Shown here in pieces: positions 9,136 through 19,245 of a stretch of 64,000 nt of DNA. Made by a program: the position numbers and the translations under genes. The number at the start of each line of letters is the position of its first letter. Within the stretch, counting starts at the first letter, position 1. Origin of the DNA: Thauera sp. (lineage in GTDB: Bacteria > Pseudomonadota > Gammaproteobacteria > Burkholderiales > Rhodocyclaceae); assembly GCA_024235615.1 (NCBI GenBank), contig JACKMB010000001.1, forward strand, positions 930,001 through 994,000, written 5' to 3'. Under the pieces are notes generated by a model. It was not told the origin of the DNA, ran no database searches, and was given only the letters and a program-made list of their open reading frames with translations.

Positions 9136-9141
9136 ATTATA
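9136..9141 (-). promoter_or_regulatory. Candidate -10 box for petABC
   Basis: On the minus strand a perfect TATAAT lies 52 bp before the petA ATG, within a locally AT-rich patch. The matching -35 region is poor (best fit TTCTCT or TTTCTC), so an activator may be needed. Position and the lack of another AT-rich stretch support it; it is only a sequence match. Confidence 0.45.
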
Positions 9142-9268
9142 TCGAAGACGTCGCAGCAGAGAAAGCGCAGCGGGCCGATCGCCAGCCGGAACAAGGCTTT
9201 CGGCACGAAAACAGACACCGGTCAGGGCGCGCGGCGGGCCTGTGTCGCTGCGCTGCAGCAGCGCCGAA

Positions 9269-9862
9269 TCAGACCGCTCGCCGCTCGATCAGCGCCTGCC
9301 CGATGGTGCCGATGTCGGTGTGCTCGAGTTCGCCGCCGACGGGTACGCCGCGCGACAGCCGGCTGACCTTGACGCCGCGCGCCGAGAGCAGGCTGGCCAC
9401 GGTGTGCGCGGTAGCCTCGCCCTCGTTGGTGAAGTTGGTCGCCAGGATGACCTCGCGCACCCCCTCTTCGGTGGCGCGCGCGATCAGCTTGTCGAGGCGC
9501 AGCTCGCGCGGCCCCACACCGTCGAGCGGGGACAGCCGGCCCATCAACACATAGTAGAGGCCGTTGTAGGACTGCGTCTGCTCGATCATGGCGAGATCGG
9601 CAGGCATCTCCACCACGCACAGCAGCGCGGCGTCGCGGCGCGGATTCGCACAGCGCGGGCACACCTCGTCCTCGGTGAAGCTGTTGCAGCGCACGCAGTG
9701 ACGCAGCACCTCGAGCGCATGCAGCAGGGCATTGCCCAGCCGTGCCGCGCCGCGCTGGTCGCGCTGCAGCAGGTGGTAGGCCATGCGCTGCGCCGACTTG
9801 GGGCCGACCCCGGGCAGGCAGCGCAGCGCCTCGATCAGCTCGTCGAGGCTGGAGGGCGACAT
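9269..9862 (-). CDS. recR: Recombination mediator RecR
   Basis: 197 residues. A helix-hairpin-helix segment ([20 protein letters not shown], ~13-32), a four-Cys zinc finger (C56, C59, C68, C71) and a Toprim domain ([18 protein letters not shown]) are in the RecR order. The Walker-B-like [24 protein letters not shown] closes the protein. RecR works with RecF/RecO to load RecA on gapped DNA. It ends the dnaX-ybaB-recR cluster, 11 bp after ybaB. I chose the ATG at 9862; upstream in-frame sequence overlaps ybaB and is unlike the family. Confidence 0.96.
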   Translation of the reverse strand: MSPSSLDELIEALRCLPGVGPKSAQRMAYHLLQRDQRGAARLGNALLHALEVLRHCVRCNSFTEDEVCPRCANPRRDAALLCVVEMPADLAMIEQTQSYNGLYYVLMGRLSPLDGVGPRELRLDKLIARATEEGVREVILATNFTNEGEATAHTVASLLSARGVKVSRLSRGVPVGGELEHTDIGTIGQALIERRAV

Positions 9863-9873
9863 CGGCGCGCCGC

Positions 9874-10197
9874 TCAGAACGGCAGCTTCATGCCCGGCGG
9901 CAGGTTCAGCCCGGCGGTTACGCTCGCCATCTTCTCCTGGGTGGCGGCCTCGACCTTGCGCACGGCGTCGTTGAGCGCGGCGGCGACGAGGTCCTCGAGC
10001 ATCTCGCGGTCGTCCATGACGGACTCGTCGATCGACACGCGGCGCACGTCGTACTTGCAGGTCATCTGCACCTTGACCATGCCGGCGCCGGACTGGCCTT
10101 CGACCTCGATCGAGCCGAGCTGGTCCTGCATCTTCTTCATGTTTTCCTGCATCTGCTGGGCCTGCTTCATCAGGCCCGCGATACCGCCTTTCATCAT
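9874..10197 (-). CDS. ybaB: YbaB/EbfC nucleoid-associated protein
   Basis: 107 residues, the normal size. The sequence [20 protein letters not shown] opens the amphipathic helix used for dimerisation, and the family's conserved PPGMKLPF end is present. YbaB/EbfC dimers bind DNA with little sequence specificity and affect nucleoid structure and repair. It lies between dnaX and recR, the near-universal order. Two adjacent ATGs (10197, 10194) are possible. The frame is open upstream into dnaX but that is another frame of dnaX. Confidence 0.95.
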   Translation of the reverse strand: MMKGGIAGLMKQAQQMQENMKKMQDQLGSIEVEGQSGAGMVKVQMTCKYDVRRVSIDESVMDDREMLEDLVAAALNDAVRKVEAATQEKMASVTAGLNLPPGMKLPF

Positions 10198-10286
10198 GAT
10201 GGTGTTCTCCGTTGGATCGGTTGTCGGCTTGTTTCGACCGGAGCTGGCGCACCATGGCGGGCGCGCCTCCCGGCCTCGAAAGGGAA

Positions 10287-12509
10287 TCAGAGAGGCCTCA
10301 CCGTGCTCTCGACGAGGGTGGCGTCGAAGCGCTCGATCAGCTCGCGCACGAAGGGATCGGCCTCGAGCGCTGCGACCGCCTCGGCGTGGCGGGCCTGGCG
10401 CTCGATCGCGTCGCGCTGCGCGGGGGTCTCGCCAGCGATGTCGCCGATCGCGATGCGTACCGCGAGCGTGCGCCCGAGCGCGGCGCCGAGCAGGTCCTGC
10501 AGGCGCTCGACGGCGCCACGGTTCATGTCGAGCAGGTGGCGGTGCGCGGTGGACAGGCGTAGCTGCAGCACGCCGTCGCCACACTCGACCCATTCGCAGT
10601 GCTGGGCGAGTTCGCGCACCAGCCCGCCGAGCCCGAGCGCACGGATCAGCCCGCGCCAGTCGCCGAGCGCGAGCAGGGCCGCGGCGTCCGCGCTGGCGAC
10701 GGGCGCGGCCTCGCCCGGGGCGGACGCAGGCGTCGCCGGCGCGGGCGCGCGCACCAAGGGAAGGGGCGCAGCCCGCGTCGGGGCGTCGTCCCTCCGGTGC
10801 GCGTCACCACCACGTGGCTCGGCGCGCCCCGGGGCAAATCCGCCGGACTGTGCCCGCGCCAAGGCGGAATCGCCCTCCTCGCCGCCATTGCGCGCCTCGC
10901 GCGGCGGCGGCAGGTCATGGTCGGCATAGGCCTCGGGCGGGAGATCTTCCCAGGGCGGGACGTCCTGCGCGCTTTCGCGGGCAGCGGGCGCCGGGCGCAC
11001 GGGGGGCTCGACCGCCGCGGCCGTGCGCGCCGGCGCTGCGGCTGGCGTCACCGCAGCGGCCACCGCTGCCGCGGCGGGCGCAGGGGGGACGGCGTGCTGC
11101 GCCGGCGGAAGGGAGTCGGCCTGCGCGGCTGCAGCCGGCGCAGCCTCGGGCGCGGTCTTCGGCGCGCGGGAGCTCGCCGCAGCGGCGTCGGCAACCCGAG
11201 CGGGGCTGGCCGCCTGTGGGGGCGGTGCCCCCCGGCCGCAGCGACGGCCGGGGCAGGCGCTTCGGTCCGCGCGCGCCTGGCTCCGCCGCGCGCCCGGATT
11301 CACCTGCGCGCCACCGGCCGTCGCGGGCGGCATCGCCGGTCCGCCGCCCTCGCCCGCCGCTGCGGGCACGCGCGCGCGCCCGGCGTCCGGGCCCGGACGC
11401 ACACCCGGCCCGCCGAGCGCGGCCGGCTGCTCCGGGCGGAAGGCATGGAGGCGCAGCAGGGTCATCGTGAAGCCGGTGTAATCGTCCGGCGCGAGCGGCA
11501 GCTCGTCGCGGCCGTGGATGGCGACCTGGTAGGCGAGCTGGAGGAATTCGGCGTCGAAGCGCTCGACGTAGCCGAGGATACGCGCGCGCTCGACCTCGTC
11601 GGCGACCGCAGCCGGCGCGTACTGGGCGAGCGCGATGCGATGCACCAGCGTGGCCAGCGCCTGCAGCGCGGCATCGAAGGACAGGCTCCTCGCCTCCATG
11701 CCGTCGGCGACCGCGAGCAGCGCCGGCACGTCGCCCGCGGCGAGCGCATCGAGCACCGCGTACAGGTGGTCGTCGCCAACGGTGCCGAGCATGTGGCTGA
11801 CCTGCTCCTCCTCGACGCGGCCCGCGCCATGCGCGATCGCCTGGTCGAGCAGCGACAGCGCGTCGCGCATCGAGCCCGCCGCGGCCTTGGCGAGGTGGCG
11901 CAGCGCCCCCGGCTCGAACGCCACCTCCTCGGCCTGCAGGATGCGCGTCAGATGGTCGACGATGTGCCCCTGCGGCATCTGCTTGAGGTTGAACTGCAGG
12001 CAGCGCGACAGCACCGTCACCGGGATCTTCTGCGGGTCGGTGGTGGCGAGGATGAACTTCACATGCTCCGGCGGCTCCTCGAGCGTCTTCAGCATGGCGT
12101 TGAAGGCATGCCCGGTGAGCATGTGGACTTCGTCGATCATGTAGACCTTGAAGCGCCCCTGCACCGGCGCATACACCGCCTTGTCGAGCAGCGCCGCCAT
12201 CTCCTCGACGCCGCGGTTCGAGGCCGCGTCCATCTCGACGTAGTCGGGGAAGCGGTCGGCGTCGATCGCGCGGCAGGCGTCGCACACGCCGCAGGGCTCG
12301 GCGGTGATGCCGGTCTCGCAGTTGAGCGCCTTGGCGAGGATGCGGCTGATCGTGGTCTTGCCCACGCCGCGCGTGCCGGTGAACAGCCAGGCGTGATGCA
12401 GCCGCCCGGTGGCGAGCGCGTGCGTCAGTGCACGCACGACGTGCTCCTGACCGACCAGCGTGCCGAAGGATTTCGGCCGCCACTTGCGTGCGAGGACCTG
12501 ATAGCTCAT
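10287..12509 (-). CDS. dnaX: DNA polymerase III subunit tau/gamma
   Basis: 740 residues. The clamp-loader ATPase domain (1-~370) has Walker [10 protein letters not shown] (45-53), a zinc module (C64, C73, C76, C79), Walker B MIDEVH (124-129) and the DSLL-type segment [13 protein letters not shown]. An Ala/Pro-rich linker of about 210 residues follows, then a tau-type C-terminal domain (from ~575) that contacts DnaB and the alpha subunit. I see no A-rich slippery heptamer, so an E. coli-type frameshift to gamma is not evident. The linker is unusually long. The start at 12509 ([15 protein letters not shown]) is the family norm. First gene of dnaX-ybaB-recR. Confidence 0.96.
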   Translation of the reverse strand: MSYQVLARKWRPKSFGTLVGQEHVVRALTHALATGRLHHAWLFTGTRGVGKTTISRILAKALNCETGITAEPCGVCDACRAIDADRFPDYVEMDAASNRGVEEMAALLDKAVYAPVQGRFKVYMIDEVHMLTGHAFNAMLKTLEEPPEHVKFILATTDPQKIPVTVLSRCLQFNLKQMPQGHIVDHLTRILQAEEVAFEPGALRHLAKAAAGSMRDALSLLDQAIAHGAGRVEEEQVSHMLGTVGDDHLYAVLDALAAGDVPALLAVADGMEARSLSFDAALQALATLVHRIALAQYAPAAVADEVERARILGYVERFDAEFLQLAYQVAIHGRDELPLAPDDYTGFTMTLLRLHAFRPEQPAALGGPGVRPGPDAGRARVPAAAGEGGGPAMPPATAGGAQVNPGARRSQARADRSACPGRRCGRGAPPPQAASPARVADAAAASSRAPKTAPEAAPAAAAQADSLPPAQHAVPPAPAAAAVAAAVTPAAAPARTAAAVEPPVRPAPAARESAQDVPPWEDLPPEAYADHDLPPPREARNGGEEGDSALARAQSGGFAPGRAEPRGGDAHRRDDAPTRAAPLPLVRAPAPATPASAPGEAAPVASADAAALLALGDWRGLIRALGLGGLVRELAQHCEWVECGDGVLQLRLSTAHRHLLDMNRGAVERLQDLLGAALGRTLAVRIAIGDIAGETPAQRDAIERQARHAEAVAALEADPFVRELIERFDATLVESTVRPL

Positions 12510-12657
12510 GGCGGGCGATTCTAGCAGAGCGGCGCGCGGCGGCCCGCGCGCTCGACGGCTCATCCGTCACGGTGGCGCGGAGGCGCGCCCTGCGGCACGT
12601 GCTCCCCCCTTGGCGGTTAGACTGGCCGCTCCTCTGCCGCCCTGCACTCCCCGCCCG

Positions 12658-13428
12658 ATGGACAACACCGCCGCCTCCCGCCTGCTCGAAGCCCTCGTCC
12701 CGATCGTCCGTGCCGCCGGTGCTGCGGTGATGGAGGTATACCGCTCCGACTTCGCCGCTCGGGAAAAGGCGGACGGATCTCCGCTTACCGAAGCCGATGC
12801 CCGCGCCGAGACGCTCATCACGTCCGCGCTCCTCGAGCTGCGGCCGGACATTCCGGTCGTCGCCGAGGAAGCGGCCGCCGGCAGCCTCCAGGCAGCGCCG
12901 GGGCGGCGCTTCTGGCTCGTCGACCCGCTCGACGGTACGCGTGAGTTCATTCACCGCAACGGCGAATTCACCGTCAACGTCGCGCTGATCGAAGACGGCG
13001 AGCCGGTGCTCGGCGTGATACTCGCCCCCGCGCTCGGGCGCCTCTTCCTCGGTGCCGCAGGCGTCGGCGCCTTCCTCGAAGAGGCGGGCCAGCGCAGGCG
13101 GATCCACTGCCGAAGGCCGCCAGCCGCCGGCCTCACCGTGGTCGCCAGCCGCTCGCACGGCGACGCCGCGGCGCTCGACGCCTTCCTCGCCGGCCGCAAG
13201 GTCGCCGCGCTCGCCAATGCCGGCTCCTCGCTCAAGCTGTGCCTGATCGCGGCCGGCGAGGCGGACCTCTACCCGCGCCTGGGCCGCACCATGGAGTGGG
13301 ACACCGCCGCCGGACACGCCGTGCTCGCCGCTGCCGGCGGCAGCGTCCGCACCCTCGCGGGCGAGCCACTGCACTACGGCAAGACCGGCCTAGAAAACCC
13401 GCACTTCGTCGCCAGCGGGCCGGATTGA
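12658..13428 (+). CDS. cysQ: 3'(2'),5'-bisphosphate nucleotidase CysQ-type
   Basis: 256 residues of the inositol-monophosphatase superfamily. The metal-site motif DPLDGT lies at 89-94 after an acidic EE (70-71), and the second motif WDTAAGHAVLAAAGG is near 220. The GEFTVNVALIEDG stretch is typical of CysQ. CysQ removes the 3' phosphate of PAP/PAPS, recycling by-products of sulfate assimilation in the cytosol. The gene stands alone, divergent from dnaX. An inositol monophosphatase activity cannot be excluded, but the order and spacing of motifs fit CysQ better. Confidence 0.88.
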   Translation: MDNTAASRLLEALVPIVRAAGAAVMEVYRSDFAAREKADGSPLTEADARAETLITSALLELRPDIPVVAEEAAAGSLQAAPGRRFWLVDPLDGTREFIHRNGEFTVNVALIEDGEPVLGVILAPALGRLFLGAAGVGAFLEEAGQRRRIHCRRPPAAGLTVVASRSHGDAAALDAFLAGRKVAALANAGSSLKLCLIAAGEADLYPRLGRTMEWDTAAGHAVLAAAGGSVRTLAGEPLHYGKTGLENPHFVASGPD

Positions 13429-13679
13429 GGCCGGCGCCGGAGGCGGAGCCGGGTGCTGCGCCGACGCAATCGCCCCCGGCCCGGGATCGCGGGACATCGC
13501 GCGCGGCTGCGCGTCATGCGCGCCCGCCGGAATCGGCGAGACAGCCGGCGGGCGGCGCACATTGAACGTATCATCGCACTCGCCCACAATGCGTGTCGGC
13601 CTGCGGCGTGCCGCCCAAGCCCTTCAGCCCGGCAAGCAGCCGATCCGGGCGCGACGCAACCGACTCTGGAACCCGACGC

Positions 13680-14000
13680 ATGAGCTCCCCCCCGACCCCC
13701 GACGCCGAAGAGATCCGCCACGCCCTGCGCCAGGTCATGGACCCGGAGGTCGGCATGAACATCGTCGACCTCGGCCTGATCTACCGCATCGACTGCGCAC
13801 CCGGCGAGCTCTACATCGAGATGACGATGACCACGCCGGCCTGCCCGCTGTCCGACATGATCCTCGACAACATCGACGCGGTGCTCGACCCCCTGCTGCC
13901 GCCCGAGGTGAACATCCGCGTCGAGCTGGTATGGGATCCGCCGTGGTCGCCGGCGATGATGGAGGAAGGCGCGCGCGCGCACTTCGGCTGGAACGGATGA
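13680..14000 (+). CDS. DUF59/MIP18-family Fe-S assembly factor
   Basis: 106 residues. The domain starts with IRHALRQVMDPEVGMNIVDL and carries the conserved TTPACPLSD motif with its single reactive cysteine (~residue 50). This family includes PaaD, SufT and eukaryotic CIA2 and helps mature Fe-S proteins. The ending ELVWDPPWSPAMMEEGARAHFGW is typical of stand-alone PaaD-like members. No phenylacetate genes are near, so PaaD itself is unlikely. Its stop overlaps the start of the next gene (ATGA at 13997-14000), a strong sign that the two are made together. Confidence 0.88.
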   Translation: MSSPPTPDAEEIRHALRQVMDPEVGMNIVDLGLIYRIDCAPGELYIEMTMTTPACPLSDMILDNIDAVLDPLLPPEVNIRVELVWDPPWSPAMMEEGARAHFGWNG

Positions 14001-15097
14001 GCACCCTGCCCCCGCTCGCCCGCGTGCCCCTGCTGGTGCTCGGGCTCCTGTCGCTGCTCACCGGCGTGTTCGCCGGCCTCGCCCGCCTGGGCGTGGAGGT
14101 GCCGGCACTCGCCGCAATGCACGCGGGCAATCACGCGGCGCTGATGATCTGCGCCTTCTTCGGCACCGTGATCTGCCTCGAGCGTGCGGTCGCACTCGGC
14201 GGCCTGTGGCCCTACGCCGGGCCGGCCGCCGCCGGCGCGGGCGGCGTGCTGCTGCTCGCCGGCGGCCCGCTGCCTGCGGCGCAGCTCCTGTTCCTGATTG
14301 CCGCGGCGACCCTGCTCGGCGGTGGCATCGTGGTGGTGCGCCGCCAGCTCGCGCTGTTCACCGTGATGCTCGCGGTGGGCGCGGCGTGCTGGCTGCTCGG
14401 CACCTTGGTGTGGTGGTCCAGCGGCAACGTGCACGCAGCCGTGCCGCTGTGGCTCGCCTTCCTGATCCTGACGATCGCCGGCGAACGCCTGGAGCTCACC
14501 CGCTTCCTGCCCGCGCGCCCGACCGCGGCGCCGAGCTTCGTCGCGGTCAGCGCGCTGATCCTCGCCGGCGCCCTGCTCGCACCGTTCGAAGAAGGCGTCG
14601 GCCACGGCCTCTTCGCCGCCGGCGTGCTGGCGATGGCGGCCTGGCTGCTGATCTTCGACATCGCCCGCCACAATGCCCGCCAGCAGGGGCTGACCCGCTT
14701 CATCGCGATCTGCCTGCTGTCGGGCTATGTGTGGCTGGCCCTCGGCGCGCTCGCTGCGCTCGGCGGCGGGCTCGCGCCCGCATCCCCGCTGCACGACACC
14801 ACGATGCACGCGATCGCGCTCGGCTTCGTGTTCTCGATGGTGTTCGGCCACGCCGCGATCATCTTCCCGGCGGTGCTCAAGGTGAAGATCCCCTACCACC
14901 CGGCCTTCTACGTGCCGCTCGCGCTGCTGCACGCCTCGCTCGCGCTGCGCGTGGCAGGGAGCCTGGTCGAGCTTCCCGGGCTGCGCAGCTGGGGCGGGAT
15001 CGCGAACGCGCTGACGCTGGCGGTGTTCATCGCCACCATGATCGTCAGCGTGATCCGCGGCGGACGCCCGCCGGCGCGCCGGCGGCGCACCGGCTGA
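13997..15097 (+). CDS. Polytopic membrane protein, NnrS-like
   Basis: 366 residues, almost wholly hydrophobic, with about ten to twelve predicted membrane spans and a basic C-terminal tail. Histidines sit inside or near membrane segments: MHAGNHA (~41-47), HDTTMHAIALGFVFSMVFGHAA (~265-286) and PYHPAFY. This arrangement resembles NnrS-type heme/copper membrane proteins linked to nitric-oxide stress in denitrifiers, but I cannot assign it with certainty. It is translationally coupled to the DUF59 Fe-S factor and followed by a DUF411 metal protein, which hints at metal or metallocofactor handling. No signal peptide apart from the first span. Confidence 0.6.
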   Translation: MSTLPPLARVPLLVLGLLSLLTGVFAGLARLGVEVPALAAMHAGNHAALMICAFFGTVICLERAVALGGLWPYAGPAAAGAGGVLLLAGGPLPAAQLLFLIAAATLLGGGIVVVRRQLALFTVMLAVGAACWLLGTLVWWSSGNVHAAVPLWLAFLILTIAGERLELTRFLPARPTAAPSFVAVSALILAGALLAPFEEGVGHGLFAAGVLAMAAWLLIFDIARHNARQQGLTRFIAICLLSGYVWLALGALAALGGGLAPASPLHDTTMHAIALGFVFSMVFGHAAIIFPAVLKVKIPYHPAFYVPLALLHASLALRVAGSLVELPGLRSWGGIANALTLAVFIATMIVSVIRGGRPPARRRRTG

Positions 15098-15299
15098 AGC
15101 CGCACGCCGCCGCGGCGCAGCCGATTACATTTTCGTAAGCATGTGCCGGCGCGGGGCGGGGAACGGCACAATTCCGCCATCGAGACCTTGCCCGGCGGAC
15201 GCCTGCTCGCGGACGTCGCATCGCGTGCCAGCGGCGCCGGAACCTCGCGCCGCGCACCCTGGTCCGATCCAGTGTGAAACCTCCCGGGAACCCCGCACC

Positions 15300-15776
15300 A
15301 TGAACTCCATCCCCCGCCCCGCGCTCCTGCGCAAGCTCGCTCGCATCCTCCCCACGCTCGCCTGCGGCGCCGCGCTCGGCCTGGCCGCGCCCGCCTTCGC
15401 CAGCCCCGACGAGGTCGTCATGTACAAGGACCCCAACTGCGGCTGCTGCGGCAAATGGGCCGAGCACATGCGCAGCGCCGGCTTCGCCGTGAAGGAGGTC
15501 GCCAGCGCGCGCATGGAGCTGGTCAAGCAGGAAGCCGGCGTGCCCGAGGCCCTCGGCTCATGCCACACCGCGAAGGTGGGTGGCTATGTCGTAGAGGGCC
15601 ACGTGCCGGCGGCCGACGTACGCCGGATGCTGGCCGAGAAGCCGGCGATCCGCGGCCTCTCCGCGCCCGGCATGCCGCTCGGCTCGCCCGGTATGGAAGG
15701 CCCCTACCCCGCCGAGCGCTACGACGTGGTGAGCTTCGACGCGCAGGGGCGCAGCGCGGTGTTCTCGAAGCACTAG
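15300..15776 (+). CDS. DUF411 periplasmic metal-binding protein
   Basis: 158 residues. A signal peptide (residues ~1-35, LAAPAFA-SP) precedes a DUF411 domain with the diagnostic motif VMYKDPNCGCCGKWAEHM, a thioredoxin-like CGCC site. Further conserved pieces are SCHTAKVGGYVVEGHVPA and GLSAPGMPLGSPGME. DUF411 proteins are found next to copper-resistance genes and are thought to bind or reduce copper in the periplasm; that role is inferred. It follows the NnrS-like gene on the same strand after 202 bp with no clear terminator. Its TAG stop shares a CTAG palindrome with the opposing rlmN-like stop. Confidence 0.85.
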   Translation: MNSIPRPALLRKLARILPTLACGAALGLAAPAFASPDEVVMYKDPNCGCCGKWAEHMRSAGFAVKEVASARMELVKQEAGVPEALGSCHTAKVGGYVVEGHVPAADVRRMLAEKPAIRGLSAPGMPLGSPGMEGPYPAERYDVVSFDAQGRSAVFSKH

Positions 15777-16816
15777 GCGGGCGGCCGCGCCGCGCGCCGC
15801 TCCTCGCGGCGCACGAAGGCGAGCCTGGCCTCGCGCGCGCGCAGCTGCCCGCAGCCGCCGTCCACATCCTGCCCGGCGGACTGCCTCAGCTTGGTGAGGA
15901 TGCCGGCGCGGTGCAGACGGCGGGCGATCTCGGCCGCGCGCTCCGCCGCCGGGCGGCGGTAGTCGAGCCCATCGACGCGATTGAACGGAATCATGTTCAT
16001 CACCGCGTACTTGCCCGCGAGCAGGCGCACGATGCCCTCGAGCTCGTCCTCGCCGTCATTCACCCCCTCGATCAGCGTCCATTGATACTGGATCGGGTAG
16101 CCGCTCGCGCGCGCCCAGGCCTCGCCGAGCTCGACCAGCTCGGCCGGGTCGATGCGCGGGCCGCGCGGCAGCAGCGCGCTGCGCAGCTCCGCGCGCGTGG
16201 TGTGCAGCGACAGCGCCAGCGCCGGCTTGACGCGCATCTGCGGCAGGCGCTCGAAGACGCGCGCATCGCCCACCGTCGACAGCACCAGGTTCTTGTGCGG
16301 AACCGCGCCCTCGGTGCCGAGCAGCTCGATCGCCTCGACCACCGCGTCGAGGTTGTGCGCGGGCTCGCCCATGCCCATGAACACCACCTTGTGCACCCGG
16401 CGCAGGCGGCGCGCGAGCGCCACCTGGGCGACGATCTCGCCGCTGTCGAGCTGGCGCAGCAGGCCGTCCTTGCCGGTCATGCAGAACACACAGCCGACCG
16501 CGCAGCCGACCTGGGTCGACACGCACAGGCCGTCGCGCGGCAGCAGCACGCTCTCGACCGCCTGGCCGTCGGCGAGCTCGACCAGCAGCCGGATGCCGTC
16601 CTCGCCGGGGTGCTCGGAGCGTACGCGGGCGAGCGCTCCGAGTTCCGCCTCGAGTTCGGGCAGCGCAGCCTGCACGGTCTTGGGCAGGCGGTTGGATTCG
16701 GTGCGCGGGCCGGCGTCGAGCGCATGCCCCTGCAGCCAGGCGCGCAGCAGCCGGGCCTCGTGGCTGGGGCGGGCGCCGAGCGCGCGCAGGCGCTGGCGGA
16801 GGTGATCGATTTCCAT
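15773..16816 (-). CDS. RlmN-family radical SAM RNA methyltransferase
   Basis: 347 residues. Radical SAM cluster ligands C105-x3-C109-x2-C112 (VGCAVGCVFCMTG) are present with the two catalytic cysteines of the RlmN/Cfr mechanism: Cys98 (GLCVSTQVGC) and one in DVDGGCGQL near 325. MGMGEPAHN and LSLHTTRAELRSALLPR match the SAM-binding core. The family methylates C2 of an adenosine in 23S rRNA and some tRNAs. Compared with housekeeping RlmN it is slightly shorter and diverged (MIPFNRV for MIPFNP), so it may be a paralogue. The ATG at 16816 gives the family N-terminus. It converges on the DUF411 gene. Confidence 0.85.
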   Translation of the reverse strand: MEIDHLRQRLRALGARPSHEARLLRAWLQGHALDAGPRTESNRLPKTVQAALPELEAELGALARVRSEHPGEDGIRLLVELADGQAVESVLLPRDGLCVSTQVGCAVGCVFCMTGKDGLLRQLDSGEIVAQVALARRLRRVHKVVFMGMGEPAHNLDAVVEAIELLGTEGAVPHKNLVLSTVGDARVFERLPQMRVKPALALSLHTTRAELRSALLPRGPRIDPAELVELGEAWARASGYPIQYQWTLIEGVNDGEDELEGIVRLLAGKYAVMNMIPFNRVDGLDYRRPAAERAAEIARRLHRAGILTKLRQSAGQDVDGGCGQLRAREARLAFVRREERRAARPPA

Positions 16817-16929
16817 GGCGCGCGATGCTAGCACCCGAGAGGGGCGAGAGCATCCGCCGCGGGGCAACACCGCCGCCGTCCATACCACCGTCGACGCCGC
16901 TCCGGCTGCCCGTCCGCAGTGCCCGGCCC

Positions 16930-16935
16930 TATAAT
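16930..16935 (+). promoter_or_regulatory. Candidate -10 box for the moxR unit
   Basis: A perfect TATAAT lies 28 bp before the moxR ATG in GC-rich surroundings. No good -35 is seen at 16-18 bp upstream, so it may depend on another factor or be coincidental. Confidence 0.35.
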
Positions 16936-16963
16936 CGCCTGCATCCGACACGAGGAATGCCGC

Positions 16964-17815
<852 letters not shown>

Positions 17816-17831
17816 GCCGGCGCGAGCATCC

Positions 17832-19223
17832 ATGTTCCGCGCCCTGTTCGGCTGGCTGTTCGGCCGCAAGCCTGCCTCTCCGCCCGCCGCGCCGAGCGAG
17901 GCGGAGGGTTTCCGCCGCCTCCAGCGCGAGGCGCCGCTGCGTGCCGAGGAGCCTCCCGCAGGCGCGAGCGAGGCCGGCGCCACCTTCCTGTGCCGCGAGG
18001 CGGTGCTCGGGCGCAACCAGCGCATCGCCGGCTACCAGTTCATGCTGCAGGAGGCCACCCGCGCGCGCATCCGCCACAGCAGCCGCAGGATCCACCACGT
18101 CTATGCCGAGGTGCTGGTGCGCAGCCTGGTCAACGCCGACATCGGCGAGCTGCTCGGCGAGCGCCTGGCCTTCATCGACCTGCCCGACTCCTTCCTGTCC
18201 CACCCCAGCCTCGCCGCCCTGCCCGCGCGCAACGTGGTGATCGTGCCCACCGTCCTCGCCGACGCCGGGGCCCCCGAGCCCGCCGCCCTGCGCGCCAACG
18301 TGGCCGCGCTGCGCGAGCGCGGCTTTCGCCTCGGCCTGATCGATCCCACCGTGGTCGCGGAGCTCGCCCACCTGCTGCCGCAGACCGAGTTCATCGTCGC
18401 CCAGGCCGAGGGCCTCGACGCCCGCCGCGGCCTCAAGCTGGGCAACATCGCCCTCGAGGTCGCGCACGACGCGCGCCTGGTGGTTCGCGGGCTGCCATCG
18501 CTCGACGACTTCCGCTTCTGCTGCAAGCTCGGGGCCAGCCTCTTCCAGGGCCCCTTCATCACCAGCCGCGAGGACTGGAGCGCGCGCGACCCCGGCCCCA
18601 ACACCGCACGCATCGGCACCCTGATCGCGCGCCTGCGCGCGGACGCGGACACGCGCGAGCTCGCCGGGCTGCTCAAGCAGGACGCGGCGCTGTCGCTGCG
18701 CCTGCTGCGCTACATCAACTCCGCCGCCAACGCGCTGCCGCAGCCGGTGTCCTCGATCGAGCACGCGCTCGCGCTGCTCGGCCGCGAGAAGCTGCAGCGC
18801 TGGCTGATCCTGCTCGCCTGCACCGTGGACAAGGCCGAGGGGCGCGGCGGCGCGGCGCTCGAGACCGCGCTGGTGCGCGGCCGCATGATGGAACTGCTCG
18901 GCGCCGACCGTCCGGCGGCCGAGCGCGATGCGCTCTTCCTGGTCGGCCTGCTGTCGCTGATCGACGTGATCCTGCAGGTGCCGCTGGACAAGGCGCTGGC
19001 GCCGCTCGCGCTGGGCAGCGGGATCGAGGCTGCGCTGCGCGGCGAGGGCGGTCCCTACCAGGCCCTGCTCGCCCTCGCGGTGGCATGCGAGCACGGCGCG
19101 GGTGCGGCGGACGCGGGCGGCGATCGGCTCCGTGCGGCCGCCGAGGCTTGCGGCATCGCGCCCGAGCAGGCCTCCGAATGCCACCTGCAGGCCCTGTCCT
19201 GGGCCATGCAGATCCAGGACTGA
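17832..19223 (+). CDS. Degenerate EAL plus HDOD domain signalling protein
   Basis: 463 residues, YuxH-type layout. Residues ~50-250 follow the EAL fold but lack the catalytic signature: the first motif reads REAVLGRNQRI with no EAL or EVL triad and the DDFG loop reads IDPTVV. It is therefore unlikely to hydrolyse c-di-GMP. Residues ~255-380 form an HDOD domain (LLKQDAALSLRLLRYINSAA; ISSIEHAL-type helices), seen in proteins linking motility, c-di-GMP and chemotaxis. No membrane segment. It sits between moxR and the VWA gene, an arrangement I do not recognise from standard operons, suggesting the MoxR-VWA machine is tied to cyclic-dinucleotide signalling. Confidence 0.88.
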   Translation: MFRALFGWLFGRKPASPPAAPSEAEGFRRLQREAPLRAEEPPAGASEAGATFLCREAVLGRNQRIAGYQFMLQEATRARIRHSSRRIHHVYAEVLVRSLVNADIGELLGERLAFIDLPDSFLSHPSLAALPARNVVIVPTVLADAGAPEPAALRANVAALRERGFRLGLIDPTVVAELAHLLPQTEFIVAQAEGLDARRGLKLGNIALEVAHDARLVVRGLPSLDDFRFCCKLGASLFQGPFITSREDWSARDPGPNTARIGTLIARLRADADTRELAGLLKQDAALSLRLLRYINSAANALPQPVSSIEHALALLGREKLQRWLILLACTVDKAEGRGGAALETALVRGRMMELLGADRPAAERDALFLVGLLSLIDVILQVPLDKALAPLALGSGIEAALRGEGGPYQALLALAVACEHGAGAADAGGDRLRAAAEACGIAPEQASECHLQALSWAMQIQD

Positions 19224-19245
19224 GCATGCACGAAGGGGAGGCCCC

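Noticed and set aside
10287-12509. Programmed frameshift in dnaX to give gamma
   Set aside because: No run of A suitable for slippage is present on the coding strand and no nearby stem plus early stop was found.
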